The notes: generated from the letters alone by a model not told the origin. 64,000 bases of DNA from Mucilaginibacter sp. (GCF_025359345.1 NZ_JANYGQ010000005.1:212000-275999); one strand, 5' to 3'. Positions 16,661-25,840 are shown, numbered from the stretch's first letter. Numbers and translations: made by a program.

Positions 16661-18010
16661 ATGATAATCCAGCAGTTTTACGATAAGGGGCTTGCGCATG
16701 GCTCCTATGCCTTGATCAGGACCGGCAAAATGATTGTGGTTGACCCTGCGCGCGATCCGCAGCCTTATTATGATTTTGCGTCACAGCACAGCGCCGACAT
16801 TGTGGGCGTTATTGAAACCCACCCTCATGCCGATTTTGTGAGCTCGCACCTTGAGATTCACGAAACTACCGGCGCTGTAATTTACACCAGCAAACTCACC
16901 GGCGCGGAATACCCGCATGAGACATTTGATGATGGCGACGTAATACAGCTAAATGACATTAAACTTCAGGCTATAAATACACCCGGCCACTCCCCCGATT
17001 CAATTTGTATTTTGATTGAGGATGAGGACGGAAAAGAAACCGCACTTTTTACGGGAGATACGCTTTTTGTAGGCGATGTTGGTCGCCCGGATTTGCGTGA
17101 AAGCGTGGGCAACATCACCGCAAAAAAAGAAGAGTTGGCCCGGCAAATGTACCATTCAACCCGCGACAAGCTGATGAAGCTGCCGCACAGCGTAATAGTG
17201 TACCCTGCGCATGGCCCCGGCTCATTATGCGGGAAAAACATGAGCCCTGATTTGCAAAGCACCATTGGCCGCGAATTACGCGAAAACTATGCGCTGCAAC
17301 TGATGGACGAACTGCAGTTTGTTAAGATACTTACCACTGATCAGCCTTTTGTACCAAAATACTTTGGCGGAGACGTAATGCTAAACAAAAAGGGCGCACC
17401 CGGCTTTAAAGCAGGCGTCGACGCTGTTCAGAAAGTGGCTAACGATGCGGAATTGGAACAAGATATTTTGGTTGTTGATACCCGCCCCAAAATCGACTTT
17501 AGAAACGGACATGTAAAAGGCTCCATAAACCTGCAGGATGGCGAGAAGTTTGAAACCTGGCTTGGCTCGATAATTGGCCCGGATGAGCAGTTTTATCTGA
17601 TTGGTGCTGATGACGCAGAGCTGGATAAAATGATAGCGAAAGCTGCTAAAATAGGCTACGAGAAAAATATTAAGGCGGCACTATTAGAACCTGTAAACGG
17701 TTTTGAAATAGTACCCGATTTGGATTTAAACGACTTTGTGCACCACACTGAAGATTTTACTATAATTGATGTACGTAACAACAACGAAACCAGCGAAGGT
17801 TTGATATTTAAAAGCGCCATAACCATTCCGTTGCCCGAGTTACGTGAACGGATAAGTGAAATACCGACAGATAAACCTATAGTGGTACATTGTGCCGCAG
17901 GATACCGTTCGGCAGCAGCGGTGAGCATTGTTGGCGGCCAGGTGACCAATGTACCCGTATATGATTTAGGCGAAGCGGTGATGGGGATAGAAGCTTCGGC
18001 GCATAGTTGA
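16661..18010 (+). CDS. MBL-fold hydrolase with two rhodanese domains (persulfide dioxygenase-like)
   Basis: 449-residue fusion: a metallo-beta-lactamase fold of the ETHE1/glyoxalase II type (about 1-250; HPHAD at 54-58, later TPGHSPDS, TGDTLF, YPAHGPGS) followed by two rhodanese modules. The second (about 360-447) has the active-site loop HCAAGYRS with Cys411. The first (about 262-345) has no cysteine in the matching loop and is probably structural. Such fusions act on persulfides in sulfide detoxification; the exact reaction is inferred from the family. Monocistronic. Confidence 0.87.
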   Translation: MIIQQFYDKGLAHGSYALIRTGKMIVVDPARDPQPYYDFASQHSADIVGVIETHPHADFVSSHLEIHETTGAVIYTSKLTGAEYPHETFDDGDVIQLNDIKLQAINTPGHSPDSICILIEDEDGKETALFTGDTLFVGDVGRPDLRESVGNITAKKEELARQMYHSTRDKLMKLPHSVIVYPAHGPGSLCGKNMSPDLQSTIGRELRENYALQLMDELQFVKILTTDQPFVPKYFGGDVMLNKKGAPGFKAGVDAVQKVANDAELEQDILVVDTRPKIDFRNGHVKGSINLQDGEKFETWLGSIIGPDEQFYLIGADDAELDKMIAKAAKIGYEKNIKAALLEPVNGFEIVPDLDLNDFVHHTEDFTIIDVRNNNETSEGLIFKSAITIPLPELRERISEIPTDKPIVVHCAAGYRSAAAVSIVGGQVTNVPVYDLGEAVMGIEASAHS

Positions 18011-18092
18011 TAGTTCATCGTTCATAGCGGCGCCCGTTTCATTTACTAAAAAACCTTTTTACTATGAACTATCAACCATGAACCATGAACTA
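18003..18092. repeat. Inverted phrase repeat overlapping the mnmD start
   Basis: Left part iterates AGTTGATAGTTCAT/CGTTCATAG (18003-18028). Right part is the inverse, CTATGAACTATCAACCATG and AACCATGAAC (18062-18090). The stop end of the MBL gene and the first codons of mnmD both lie inside it. Confidence 0.65.
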
Positions 18093-18761
18093 AAAATTGT
18101 GCCTACTGCTGATGGTTCAAACACCATTTATAACCCGCAGGTTGGTGAAAACTACCACTCAACACATGGGGCATTGCAGGAAAGCAGGCATGTTTTTTTG
18201 AATTCGGGGTTGCAATATTTCCTGGATACAAGCGAAAATCCCTTGTCGCCAGTTTCAATTCTGGAAGTTGGTTTTGGTACTGGATTAAATTTTTTGCTGA
18301 CCGCTGATTACTGCATCGAAAAAAACATCAGCCTGGATTATACCGGGATTGAAGCTTACCCGCTTAGCGATGAAATGATTGGCCAGACTGGTTATAATCA
18401 GTACACATCGCCCGAAGTATGGCAACAATTTATTGAACTATATCCGCAAGCATTAGCCGGCGAGATTATTTTAGAGTCTAACTGCCGGTTACAAATTGCT
18501 CATTGCAAACTCGACGATTTTCAATCAGCCCAGAAATACAACATTATTTATTTTGATGCTTTTGCTGTTGGAAAACAGCCGGAAATGTGGGAAGATGCGG
18601 CCATAGCCCATACTGTTAAGTTTTTAAAGCCGGGCGGTGTATTTGTTACCTACGCTATTACCGGTAATTTAAAACGCGCTTTAAAAGCGCTGGGATGCAA
18701 AGTGGAGAAAGCGCAGGGCGCACCGGGGAAACGGGAGATGTTACGTGCTATGAACCGATAA
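18078..18761 (+). CDS. mnmD: tRNA wobble-uridine methyltransferase MnmD
   Basis: SAM-dependent methyltransferase (227 aa) matching the DUF752 domain of MnmC, which methylates 5-aminomethyl-2-thiouridine at tRNA position 34. SAM motif LEVGFGTGLNFLL about residues 56-68, acidic ribose-binding GIEAYPL about 93-99, the catalytic-region motif IIYFDAFAVGKQPEMW, and the C-terminal GAPGKREMLRA. The oxidase half found in E. coli MnmC is absent, as usual for stand-alone MnmD. The start codon falls in an intergenic repeat. Confidence 0.9.
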   Translation: MNHELKIVPTADGSNTIYNPQVGENYHSTHGALQESRHVFLNSGLQYFLDTSENPLSPVSILEVGFGTGLNFLLTADYCIEKNISLDYTGIEAYPLSDEMIGQTGYNQYTSPEVWQQFIELYPQALAGEIILESNCRLQIAHCKLDDFQSAQKYNIIYFDAFAVGKQPEMWEDAAIAHTVKFLKPGGVFVTYAITGNLKRALKALGCKVEKAQGAPGKREMLRAMNR

Positions 18762-18824
18762 TTTTTTTGATTGCGTTGATTTCGTAGATTGTTTTTTATT
18801 TCACCTATTTCGACCGAAAGTTAC

Positions 18825-19586
18825 TCACCCTCTTTTCACATACGCATTCGGCACATTTGCTGGAGTATAATCAATCCCATAGGCATATTTAATGAGCAGC
18901 GATACTACCCTGGCAACAGTCTCCTCCTTACGGTGCATTTGGGGCAGCGAGCCCATCATGGCGTAGCTGATAGGATTTACGGCCGGGATAAATGTTTCCC
19001 ATTCATAACCTTTGCCCCATACCAGGCCTTTTACGGTGATGCTTAAATCAGCAGCATGCTCAAGCAGGAAGAGGAGCATATCCGCGGAGTTGTTCAAGTT
19101 CTGATTTACAGTATGAAAAATTGGAGTATGGCCGCCAAAGCCATATTCGTCAAGTGCTGCTTTGGCATTTATATCGGCGCCATTTTGCACCAATACTTTT
19201 GCACAGGCAACGCTGTTATACTCAGCACAAAAATGCAGCAGGGTACCACCGGTTAATGGTGTAAAGGTATTATTGAATAACGAATATGTTTTGGATAAGA
19301 TGACCGGGTCGTTGGCAATTAATGTTGCTAATTTGGCGGCATCATCAGTAAAAACGGCGAGCAAGGCCAGATCATCAAATTGCAGCCCGGCATCGATAAA
19401 TACCCGTACGCAATCTTTAAACCGGGGCGAACGGAAATACATTTCGACCATGGTGGTAAAAAGCGGAACACCATCGTGTACCTCGTTCGGGCCGCCGCCC
19501 TGGGCAAAATAATTGCGGATACCGGCTACAGAATGCACCTCGATATCGTAAAGCATTTGGGTATAGTCGGGCATGACTTTTATCAT
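18825..19586 (-). CDS. Ankyrin-repeat protein
   Basis: 253 residues without a signal peptide. Ankyrin repeats are recognisable: GGTLLHFCAEYNSVACAKVLVQNGADIN (about 115-145) and HTPIFHTVNQ...LLFLLEHAADLS (about 155-185), with degenerate units before and after. A protein-binding role is likely; the partner is unknown. It stands alone, with the endonuclease V-like gene upstream on the same strand. Confidence 0.8.
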   Translation of the reverse strand: MIKVMPDYTQMLYDIEVHSVAGIRNYFAQGGGPNEVHDGVPLFTTMVEMYFRSPRFKDCVRVFIDAGLQFDDLALLAVFTDDAAKLATLIANDPVILSKTYSLFNNTFTPLTGGTLLHFCAEYNSVACAKVLVQNGADINAKAALDEYGFGGHTPIFHTVNQNLNNSADMLLFLLEHAADLSITVKGLVWGKGYEWETFIPAVNPISYAMMGSLPQMHRKEETVARVVSLLIKYAYGIDYTPANVPNAYVKRG

Positions 19587-19668
19587 TAAAAAACAAATAA
19601 AGATATTTACATTTTGTAAGCTTTACACGCATCAATTTAAGTAAATAGCACAACAGTCTTCGCCAGCA

Positions 19669-20184
19669 TCATACCTGCTTTGTCAACTGGTCGAGCTTTT
19701 TTAATAGCGTTGGCATTCTGAATTTACCACTCATGCTTTTGATATGAGCGGCGGCAATTTCAGCGTCCATCCCGATTGAGGAAATAAACAATGGATTGCT
19801 GCTAACACCCCTGTATACAGGCATTTTCAGCTTGTCGACTGTGGCAAAATTTGATTTAGCCACGCCGATGACTGGCCACCTGTGCGTTATCGCTTCGTAT
19901 AAATGTCCGCCAAGTCCCAATTTTCCGTCGTCATCCAGGAATACGTAGCCATCAACAATTATTGCCGACACGTTTTCGGTATTAATTTTACCGAGCAGGC
20001 TTAAAATACATGGCAATTCACGTTTGTAAAATTCTCCCGGTACATATTCAGCAACATGTTCCAGTACCTCGGTATAAACATTAAAATTATCGATATCGGC
20101 CCAACCCTCAAATTCAAGACAAACTGTTTTGGCTTTTCCATCAAAATAGTAACTATCGAAGGCCAGGATCATTTTACTAAACAA
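19669..20184 (-). CDS. Endonuclease V-like protein
   Basis: 171-residue member of the endonuclease V family, shorter than the usual 220 or so. Family motifs are present in order: the first catalytic Asp (AFDSYY, Asp10), the wedge-like EYVPG (46-50), the catalytic Glu in KRELP (Glu56), the metal Asp in IIVDGY (Asp78), then GLGGHLYEA and the strongly conserved VIGVAKS (105-111). Endonuclease V cuts DNA or RNA one base from a deaminated inosine. Missing length is in the N-terminus and C-terminus, so activity should be tested. Confidence 0.82.
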   Translation of the reverse strand: MFSKMILAFDSYYFDGKAKTVCLEFEGWADIDNFNVYTEVLEHVAEYVPGEFYKRELPCILSLLGKINTENVSAIIVDGYVFLDDDGKLGLGGHLYEAITHRWPVIGVAKSNFATVDKLKMPVYRGVSSNPLFISSIGMDAEIAAAHIKSMSGKFRMPTLLKKLDQLTKQV

Positions 20185-20270
20185 TTATGTAGTTTACCAC
20201 AGTTTCCATTTTTTAAGATTTTATAAAAATAGTCTTTTGTGTTATTTCTGCTCCCTCCCTCTTTAGCCAA

Positions 20271-20357
20271 ATTCGTGTAATTTGAAATAATTTGAGCAAT
20301 TCGTGTTGTTCAAAATAATTCGTGTAATTCGAAATAATTCGTGTAATTCGTGTTAAT
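20271..20357. repeat. Iterated AATTCGTGTAATTCG phrase
   Basis: ATTCGTGTAATT, ATTCGTGTTGTTC, ATTCGTGTAATTCG and AATTCGTGTAATTCG follow one another, spaced by GAAATAATT words. It fills most of the gap before mazG. A GTG inside it could extend mazG, but ATG 20368 is preferred. Confidence 0.7.
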
Positions 20358-20367
20358 CAAATACAAC

Positions 20368-21171
20368 ATGCCACTAACGCCCCCATCTACTGCATCTACA
20401 CCCGAAACTGCCTTCACCCGGCTGCTGACCATAATGGATGATTTGCGCCTTAACTGCCCGTGGGATAAAAAACAAACGCTTGAAAGTCTGCGCCATTTAA
20501 CTATTGAAGAAACCTACGAACTATCAGACGCCATATTGAGCGCAGATATGCCTGAGATAAAAAGGGAACTGGGCGATATTATGCTGCACCTGGTTTTTTA
20601 CGCCCGCATTGCCTCCGAAACCAACGAGTTTGATATTACAGACGTGCTTAACGGCATTTGCGACAAACTGGTAAACCGCCACCCGCATATTTACAGCGAT
20701 GTAGAAGTACAGGACGAAAACGATGTAAAACGCAACTGGGAACAGATAAAACTTAAAGAAGGCAACAAGTCGGTATTGGGTGGGGTACCCGCATCATTAC
20801 CTGCACTGGTGAAGGCATCACGTATACAGGAAAAAGCCCGCGGCGTAGGGTTCGACTGGGAGGAGAAAAAACAGGTATGGGCCAAGGTAGAAGAAGAAAT
20901 GCAGGAATTTAAAAACGAATTTAACGCCGAAGACGAAAGCACTATTGACCACGAGCGGGCTGAAGGTGAGTTTGGCGATCTGTTGTTTTCACTAATAAAT
21001 TATGCCCGGTTTATAAATATTAACCCCGAAAATGCATTGGAGAAAACTAATCGTAAATTCATCAAACGCTTTCAATATCTTGAGGCAAAAGCGGCCGAAA
21101 ACGGCAGGCAGCTGAAGGATATGAGCCTTGCCGAAATGGATATTTTTTGGGATGAGGCAAAAAAAATATAA
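20368..21171 (+). CDS. mazG: Nucleoside triphosphate pyrophosphohydrolase MazG
   Basis: All-alpha NTP pyrophosphatase (267 aa) that cleaves NTPs or dNTPs to NMP and PPi, clearing aberrant nucleotides. Two MazG repeats are complete: the first has CPWDKKQT, IEETYEL and ELGDIMLHLVF (about 28-95), the second has VEEEMQEF and EFGDLLFSLINYAR (about 170-215). Both carry the EExxE and ExxD metal-binding sets. The final AEMDIFWDEAKK is also typical. Full-length housekeeping gene. Confidence 0.95.
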   Translation: MPLTPPSTASTPETAFTRLLTIMDDLRLNCPWDKKQTLESLRHLTIEETYELSDAILSADMPEIKRELGDIMLHLVFYARIASETNEFDITDVLNGICDKLVNRHPHIYSDVEVQDENDVKRNWEQIKLKEGNKSVLGGVPASLPALVKASRIQEKARGVGFDWEEKKQVWAKVEEEMQEFKNEFNAEDESTIDHERAEGEFGDLLFSLINYARFININPENALEKTNRKFIKRFQYLEAKAAENGRQLKDMSLAEMDIFWDEAKKI

Positions 21172-21233
21172 AATAAGCCGATAATTGTAGCGTTGATAAA
21201 AAACTAACGTAACCGTATTAAATAAACCGTGAT

Positions 21234-21686
21234 ATGAAATTTAAGTTTACTTACCTGTTGCTGCCATTAGTGGCCATTATTGCAATGAGTTGCGGCGCAA
21301 AGAAAAGCTCGAACCCCACTCCCACCATACCCGATGGTAATTACTCTGGGCAGTTCAGGCTTATACATGTACATGACGATAACACTTCCGACACCACAAA
21401 AGCAAACATAACGGTTTATATCTCTCCGGTTTCAACCGGTACCTACGCGGTTACCGGCGACACTACCACTATACATGCCGGAAGTAAAGGTAATTTTGTA
21501 TTTTATTCAAATGGCACTGTGCAGTTTGCCGATAAAACCTACTCGGCCACGGCAACTGTCACCAAAACTCACTTAAATGGTTTGTATGCTTATGCCTTCG
21601 ACGGCAACATTTTCAGAATGGTGGCTTATGGCGGCACTGCAAATAACCTTGTGCTGCAATATGATCTGGCAAAATCAGGCAATTGA
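21234..21686 (+). CDS. Small lipoprotein of unknown function
   Basis: 150 residues with a lipoprotein signal peptide: LLLPLVAIIAMSC, lipid-attached Cys about residue 20. The mature part is rich in Thr, Gly and beta strands (PDGNYSGQFRLIHVHDDN...), like a small beta barrel or lipocalin-type fold; no active site is recognised. It has its own terminator downstream. Confidence 0.75.
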   Translation: MKFKFTYLLLPLVAIIAMSCGAKKSSNPTPTIPDGNYSGQFRLIHVHDDNTSDTTKANITVYISPVSTGTYAVTGDTTTIHAGSKGNFVFYSNGTVQFADKTYSATATVTKTHLNGLYAYAFDGNIFRMVAYGGTANNLVLQYDLAKSGN

Positions 21687-21690
21687 CAAG

Positions 21691-21732
21691 AACCAGGAGT
21701 TAAGAGCCAAGATTCAAGAGCTAAAAGTTAAA
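21691..21732. repeat. AAGAGCCAAGA phrase, second locus
   Basis: Words AAGAACCAGGAG, AAGAGCCAAGATTC and AAGAGCTAAAAG in a row, between the lipoprotein stop and its terminator. Same phrase as 7951-8083 and 59820-59945. Confidence 0.6.
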
Positions 21733-21741
21733 AAATATAAG

Positions 21742-21772
21742 AAAGCCGGCCTGCTAAAATGCCGGCTTTTTT
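21742..21772 (+). terminator. Rho-independent terminator after the lipoprotein
   Basis: Hairpin AAAGCCGGC / GCCGGCTTTTTT with an 11-base loop and T-run. Confidence 0.88.
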
Positions 21773-21861
21773 ATTTGCCCGGGCCTAACGTCGCCAACAA
21801 ACTAATTTTTATCAGCTGTATCGATTTTGTATTTACCCACGTATTGGGTATAAATTAACAA

Positions 21862-21869
21862 TAAATTTG
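21862..21869 (+). promoter_or_regulatory. -7 element TAAATTTG before the sigma factor gene
   Basis: Exact TAnnTTTG 20 bases before the ATG at 21890. A TTG at 21844-21846 gives a 15-bp spacer, shorter than usual. Confidence 0.45.
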
Positions 21870-21889
21870 AGCTGAATTAAACATATTTA

Positions 21890-22456
21890 ATGCATCAACC
21901 GCGCGGCATTGCTGAAGACCAAATAATTGGCAAGTGCAAAACAGGCAGCTTAAAGTACCAGGAATTGCTATACAAGCAGTTTTACGGCTATGCCATGGGT
22001 ATTAGCTTGCGCTACAGCATTAATCGCGATGATGCCTTAGAGGTTGTAAATGACGCTTTTATAAAAGTATTTAACAGCATAAAAAACTATAGCAGCGACA
22101 GGCCTTTTAAAGCATGGCTGCGTACTATAATAGTTAATACCGCTATTGACCGCCGCAGAAAGGAATTGAAATTTCAGTTGCATGTTGAAATTGAAAATGC
22201 AATGCCTATTGGCAACGGTATAAGCGCAATTGAAAATTTAAATGTGCAGGACATTTTAAAGCTGATGCAGCAACTGCCGCCCATTCAACTCACCATTTTC
22301 AATTTATACGAAGTAGATGGTTATAGTCATGACGAGATTTCAAAAATACTGACTATACCCGAAAGCTCATCGAGGGTTTACCTGAGCAGGGCTAAAGAAA
22401 AATTAAGGAATTTATTACGAGCAGAAACACATAACCATGGACGATCAGTTGGATAA
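21890..22456 (+). CDS. RNA polymerase sigma factor, ECF type
   Basis: 188-residue sigma-70 family protein. Region 2 (about 20-95) has YKQFYGYAMGISLRYSINRDDALEVVNDAFIKVF and the -10-binding helix FKAWLRTIIVNTAIDRRR. Region 4 (about 120-178) has the helix-turn-helix YSHDEISKILTIPESSSRVYLSRAKEKLR. Expected to direct transcription of envelope genes, probably this operon. It overlaps the next gene by 20 bp, which implies translational coupling with the membrane protein that likely controls it. Confidence 0.92.
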   Translation: MHQPRGIAEDQIIGKCKTGSLKYQELLYKQFYGYAMGISLRYSINRDDALEVVNDAFIKVFNSIKNYSSDRPFKAWLRTIIVNTAIDRRRKELKFQLHVEIENAMPIGNGISAIENLNVQDILKLMQQLPPIQLTIFNLYEVDGYSHDEISKILTIPESSSRVYLSRAKEKLRNLLRAETHNHGRSVG

Positions 22457-23816
22457 CGACTTAAAGAACCGCATACGGGAAGTGTTCGACAACTACGAGG
22501 ACACAACTGCCGATGAGGGTTGGCTGCTGCTGCGGGAAAAGTTTCCGGCGCAGAGGAAGCGGCGCGGCATCATCTGGCTATGGTGGAGTGCTGCCGCAAT
22601 TTTACTCGCATTTTTAGGTATTGGGCTTTGGATGAACAGAAAACACATCCAGCCAAAAGATGAAATTGTAAAAAAGGTAACTCAGCAGCCAAAGCACGAG
22701 AATTTAGCGATTAGAAAAGTAGCGAAAGACACGGCGGATAACGCCGCCCCCGCCGTTCACAACAAGGCAGCCGGCAAGTTCAATAACATGGCCGTTAACA
22801 GGCGTAACCATACTAAGCCCGACAGCAACAACCAGGCGGCCTTGGTTAAACCTGCTGTTTCGCCTAATAATGCGACTAATCAAAATATTGTTAACCAGCT
22901 GGCCAAAAAACCAGCCAATTTACAGCAAATACCCGGTAATGTAGCTGTGCCTAGCAATACCCCTGCGGTTGCGGCATTACCGAAAAATCCGGCAGCAAAC
23001 ACTTTGGCAACTCCTGATGTGCCGGTAAACAGTCCAAATGCAGCAAAAACACCTGCCACGGTTACCGCGCAGCAAAAACAACCTGGCAAAACTATTATGG
23101 ACATGTTTGCCAACGACAAAGGAAAGCAGCCGGATAAAAAAGATGCCGATGTGCCCGATAAAAAAGTAAAATTCGGGGTGTACGCGGGTACTTATTTCAA
23201 TTACTCAAAAGGGAGCGACAACCAGGTTAATTTGGGCGCAGGGGTAACATCGGATATAAAAATAAGCAAAAATTTAAAAGTGGTAACCGGTATCTCTATT
23301 GCCCAAAACTCCATGAGTTATGGTGGCTTCCCAACGGCTTTGGCATCCGCAAAAAGCAATTTAACTACACCTTCGTCATATGGCGTGCAGGCTGCAAATA
23401 TTACTGCAGCCTCAACACCAACGGTTAAAAACTATAATGCCAGCCTGGTAGGGCTTGATGTGCCTGTAAATTTAAAATACGAGATCAGTCCCGACAAATC
23501 CGATGCTTACATTTCACTGGGATTAAGCTCCGGCACTTTTATTAATGAATCGTATTCGTACAAGTATAACTACCCATCGTTCCTGTCGTCATCCTTACAG
23601 GCCACCAGGGATCAAACTACCGGAAACAGTTTTAATAGTTTTTATTTCGCCAAAACGCTAAATGTCGCCTTTGGGGTAGGTTATCCGTTTGGCAAAAACA
23701 GGCTGATTATTGAGCCGTTTTTAAAATATCCGCTTGCCGGCATGGGCTCGCAGGACCTGCGCTTTGGCGCCGGAGGCGTAAACCTTAAGTTTAATTTCCT
23801 ATCATCGCATAAATGA
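22437..23816 (+). CDS. Anti-sigma-like membrane protein fused to an outer-membrane-type beta-barrel domain
   Basis: 459 residues with an unusual layout. A short acidic cytoplasmic part (1-40) and a transmembrane helix (about 45-66) are followed by a 160-residue Ala/Pro/Asn/Lys-rich, low-complexity linker (about 70-228). The C-terminal domain (about 232-459) has alternating beta strands like PorT-type outer-membrane barrels (KVKFGVYAGTYFNYS ... GAGGVNLKFNF). Placement right after the sigma gene with overlap suggests the cytoplasmic part binds the sigma factor. The linker could span the periplasm. No classical zinc anti-sigma motif is seen. Confidence 0.75.
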   Translation: MDDQLDNDLKNRIREVFDNYEDTTADEGWLLLREKFPAQRKRRGIIWLWWSAAAILLAFLGIGLWMNRKHIQPKDEIVKKVTQQPKHENLAIRKVAKDTADNAAPAVHNKAAGKFNNMAVNRRNHTKPDSNNQAALVKPAVSPNNATNQNIVNQLAKKPANLQQIPGNVAVPSNTPAVAALPKNPAANTLATPDVPVNSPNAAKTPATVTAQQKQPGKTIMDMFANDKGKQPDKKDADVPDKKVKFGVYAGTYFNYSKGSDNQVNLGAGVTSDIKISKNLKVVTGISIAQNSMSYGGFPTALASAKSNLTTPSSYGVQAANITAASTPTVKNYNASLVGLDVPVNLKYEISPDKSDAYISLGLSSGTFINESYSYKYNYPSFLSSSLQATRDQTTGNSFNSFYFAKTLNVAFGVGYPFGKNRLIIEPFLKYPLAGMGSQDLRFGAGGVNLKFNFLSSHK

Positions 23817-24562
23817 AAGCATTTACCTTAACCTTATCATTTTTTTTCATTCTGACTGGTGTTTATGCGCAAAAAATAGAGTTTTCGGTACAGGCAAACT
23901 CAGGGTTCTTTCGTTATGCCGGTAAAACGGCAACGGCGGAGTCGTATATACAACAGGGGCCGCCCAACACACCCAACCATACAAACAGCCCCTATGGCAG
24001 CAAAAGCGGGTTTGGTTATGGTGGTAGTTTACAGGGGCAGTTTGTAAGCGAATGCGGCTTTATTGCCGGGGTACAGGCGGGTTATGAGGAAATGAAAAGC
24101 AAGGTTGATATCAACGGAATTTTGCTTTACAACATCTCATATGATTACCTGCCCGGGGCTAATTTTGTACAGGCACCGCCAGTTGCAGCAAAGGGCGAAA
24201 CTTATTTAAAAAACAAATTCATAAATGTGAGCCCATACGTTGGCTATCGCATCGGCCTGAAAAAAATGAAGCTTGATTTAATGCCTGGCATTGATTTGGG
24301 ATTTGCGCTAAGCACCTACGAAAACGGCAAGGCAACCACAAGCGACGGCAATAACACCACGGTACAAACCGGGTTAAAGCATGATAAAGCACCTACCGAT
24401 GCGCGGCTTAAATTTGGTGCAGCGCTTATTTATAACAGGTTTGGCCTTACCGCATCATACGCGCGCGGGCTCACCAATTACCGGGGGAATATAATTGGCG
24501 ATGCGAATTTTGAAGCCCACAGTGAGTTGATGAGGTTTGGGGTAAGTTACAGGTTGAATTAA
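23813..24562 (+). CDS. Outer-membrane beta-barrel (porin-family) protein
   Basis: 249 residues with signal peptide (MKAFTLTLSFFFILTGVYAQ) and a mature part of amphipathic beta strands ending in an aromatic-containing strand (MRFGVSYRLN), as in OmpW/PorT-like barrels. It overlaps the preceding gene by 4 bp (ATGA), so the three genes from 21890 form one operon. Its strand pattern resembles the barrel of the preceding protein; the role is probably structural or in envelope sensing. Confidence 0.82.
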   Translation: MKAFTLTLSFFFILTGVYAQKIEFSVQANSGFFRYAGKTATAESYIQQGPPNTPNHTNSPYGSKSGFGYGGSLQGQFVSECGFIAGVQAGYEEMKSKVDINGILLYNISYDYLPGANFVQAPPVAAKGETYLKNKFINVSPYVGYRIGLKKMKLDLMPGIDLGFALSTYENGKATTSDGNNTTVQTGLKHDKAPTDARLKFGAALIYNRFGLTASYARGLTNYRGNIIGDANFEAHSELMRFGVSYRLN

Positions 24563-24619
24563 GGAACGCGGAGTTCGGAATGCCGATTGCGAAATTTTTA
24601 AATTAACCAATCTCTAACA

Positions 24620-25840
24620 TCACTTAAACTGTATCGCTTTCACTGGCTCAATACGGGTTACCAGCATTGATGGTATTAGCATTACCAGCAGGCAAACGAT
24701 TAGCGTACCTGCATTTAGCAGCAGGATTTCGACCCAGTTAAACTGAACGGGTACAAAACTCATGTAGTATGATGCCTGGTCGAGTTTAAAAAAGTGGGTA
24801 TAGGATTGGAACAGGCCTATTCCGAAACCAAACAAATTGCCGTATAACATACCCAGTCCGATAAGGTAAAGCGCGTTGTAAAGAAATACTTTTTGGATAG
24901 CCCAGTTATTGGCTCCCATGGCCTTCAATATGCCAATCATCGGGGTGCGTTCTACAATCATAATCAGCAGGGCCGATATCATATTTATCACCGCAACCAA
25001 AATCATCAGTGTTAATACTACCGTCGTATTCCCGTCGAGCAAATCAAGCCAGCCGAAAATAACCGCGTAATTTTCTACTACTGTGACCGTTTTTAAATGC
25101 TGGGGTAGTACATTATCAATGGCGTTTGCCGACTCATTGATGTCATCAAAATTATTAACCTGTATTTCGTAGCCACCAATTTCACCGGGTTTCCAGCTGT
25201 TAAGGCGGTTAATCAGGGCAAGGTCGCCAATCACATAGGTTTTGTCTACCTCCTCAATACCTGTGCTAAAAATACCCCTGATGGTAAAAGGACGCCAGCG
25301 CATGGATTCCTGCACAAAAAACATCTTTATTTTATCGCCAACTTTAAGTTGCAGCCTGTTGGCGGTAACCTGCGAAATAAGGAGCTGTTGTTTGGACTTT
25401 GTGGTATCGGCAAAATCTATCACCTTGCCGCTGACCAGGTTTTTGCCGAAAAACGCCCAGTTGTAGTTTTTATCAACACCTTTAAGCACCACACCCTCAA
25501 TTTCGCTTTGCGTTTTTATAATGCCCGGCTTAATGGCAAAGGGCGCAATGGTGCTGATATCATTAAGTGTTTTAGCTTTTTTTGCAAATTTATCATCGGC
25601 TGCGAAGGGTGAGTTTTCGTATGAGTTGTTTAAGTCGAATTTTACTACCTGGATATCGCCCGAGAAGCCACGGATTTTCTCCCGTATCTCATCTTTAAAG
25701 CCGCGCACAATAGCCAGCGTAAGTATCATAACCCCTAAACCCAGCATAATGCCAATTATGGCAATGCGCACAATTAATTTTGAAAATGTGCGCTTTGATT
25801 TAAACGTTATACGATTGGCTATAAAATAGGCGAAACTCAA
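24620..25840 (-). CDS. FtsX/LolE-type ABC transporter permease
   Basis: 406-residue inner-membrane permease with four transmembrane helices: one near residues 22-48 and three in the last third (about 270-400), around a large periplasmic domain. The motif RTPMIGILKAMGANNWAIQKVFLYNALYLIGLG is the FtsX-domain hallmark of lipoprotein-release permeases LolC/LolE. It probably moves lipoproteins from the inner membrane. The ATPase partner (LolD) is not adjacent. Confidence 0.87.
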   Translation of the reverse strand: MSFAYFIANRITFKSKRTFSKLIVRIAIIGIMLGLGVMILTLAIVRGFKDEIREKIRGFSGDIQVVKFDLNNSYENSPFAADDKFAKKAKTLNDISTIAPFAIKPGIIKTQSEIEGVVLKGVDKNYNWAFFGKNLVSGKVIDFADTTKSKQQLLISQVTANRLQLKVGDKIKMFFVQESMRWRPFTIRGIFSTGIEEVDKTYVIGDLALINRLNSWKPGEIGGYEIQVNNFDDINESANAIDNVLPQHLKTVTVVENYAVIFGWLDLLDGNTTVVLTLMILVAVINMISALLIMIVERTPMIGILKAMGANNWAIQKVFLYNALYLIGLGMLYGNLFGFGIGLFQSYTHFFKLDQASYYMSFVPVQFNWVEILLLNAGTLIVCLLVMLIPSMLVTRIEPVKAIQFK

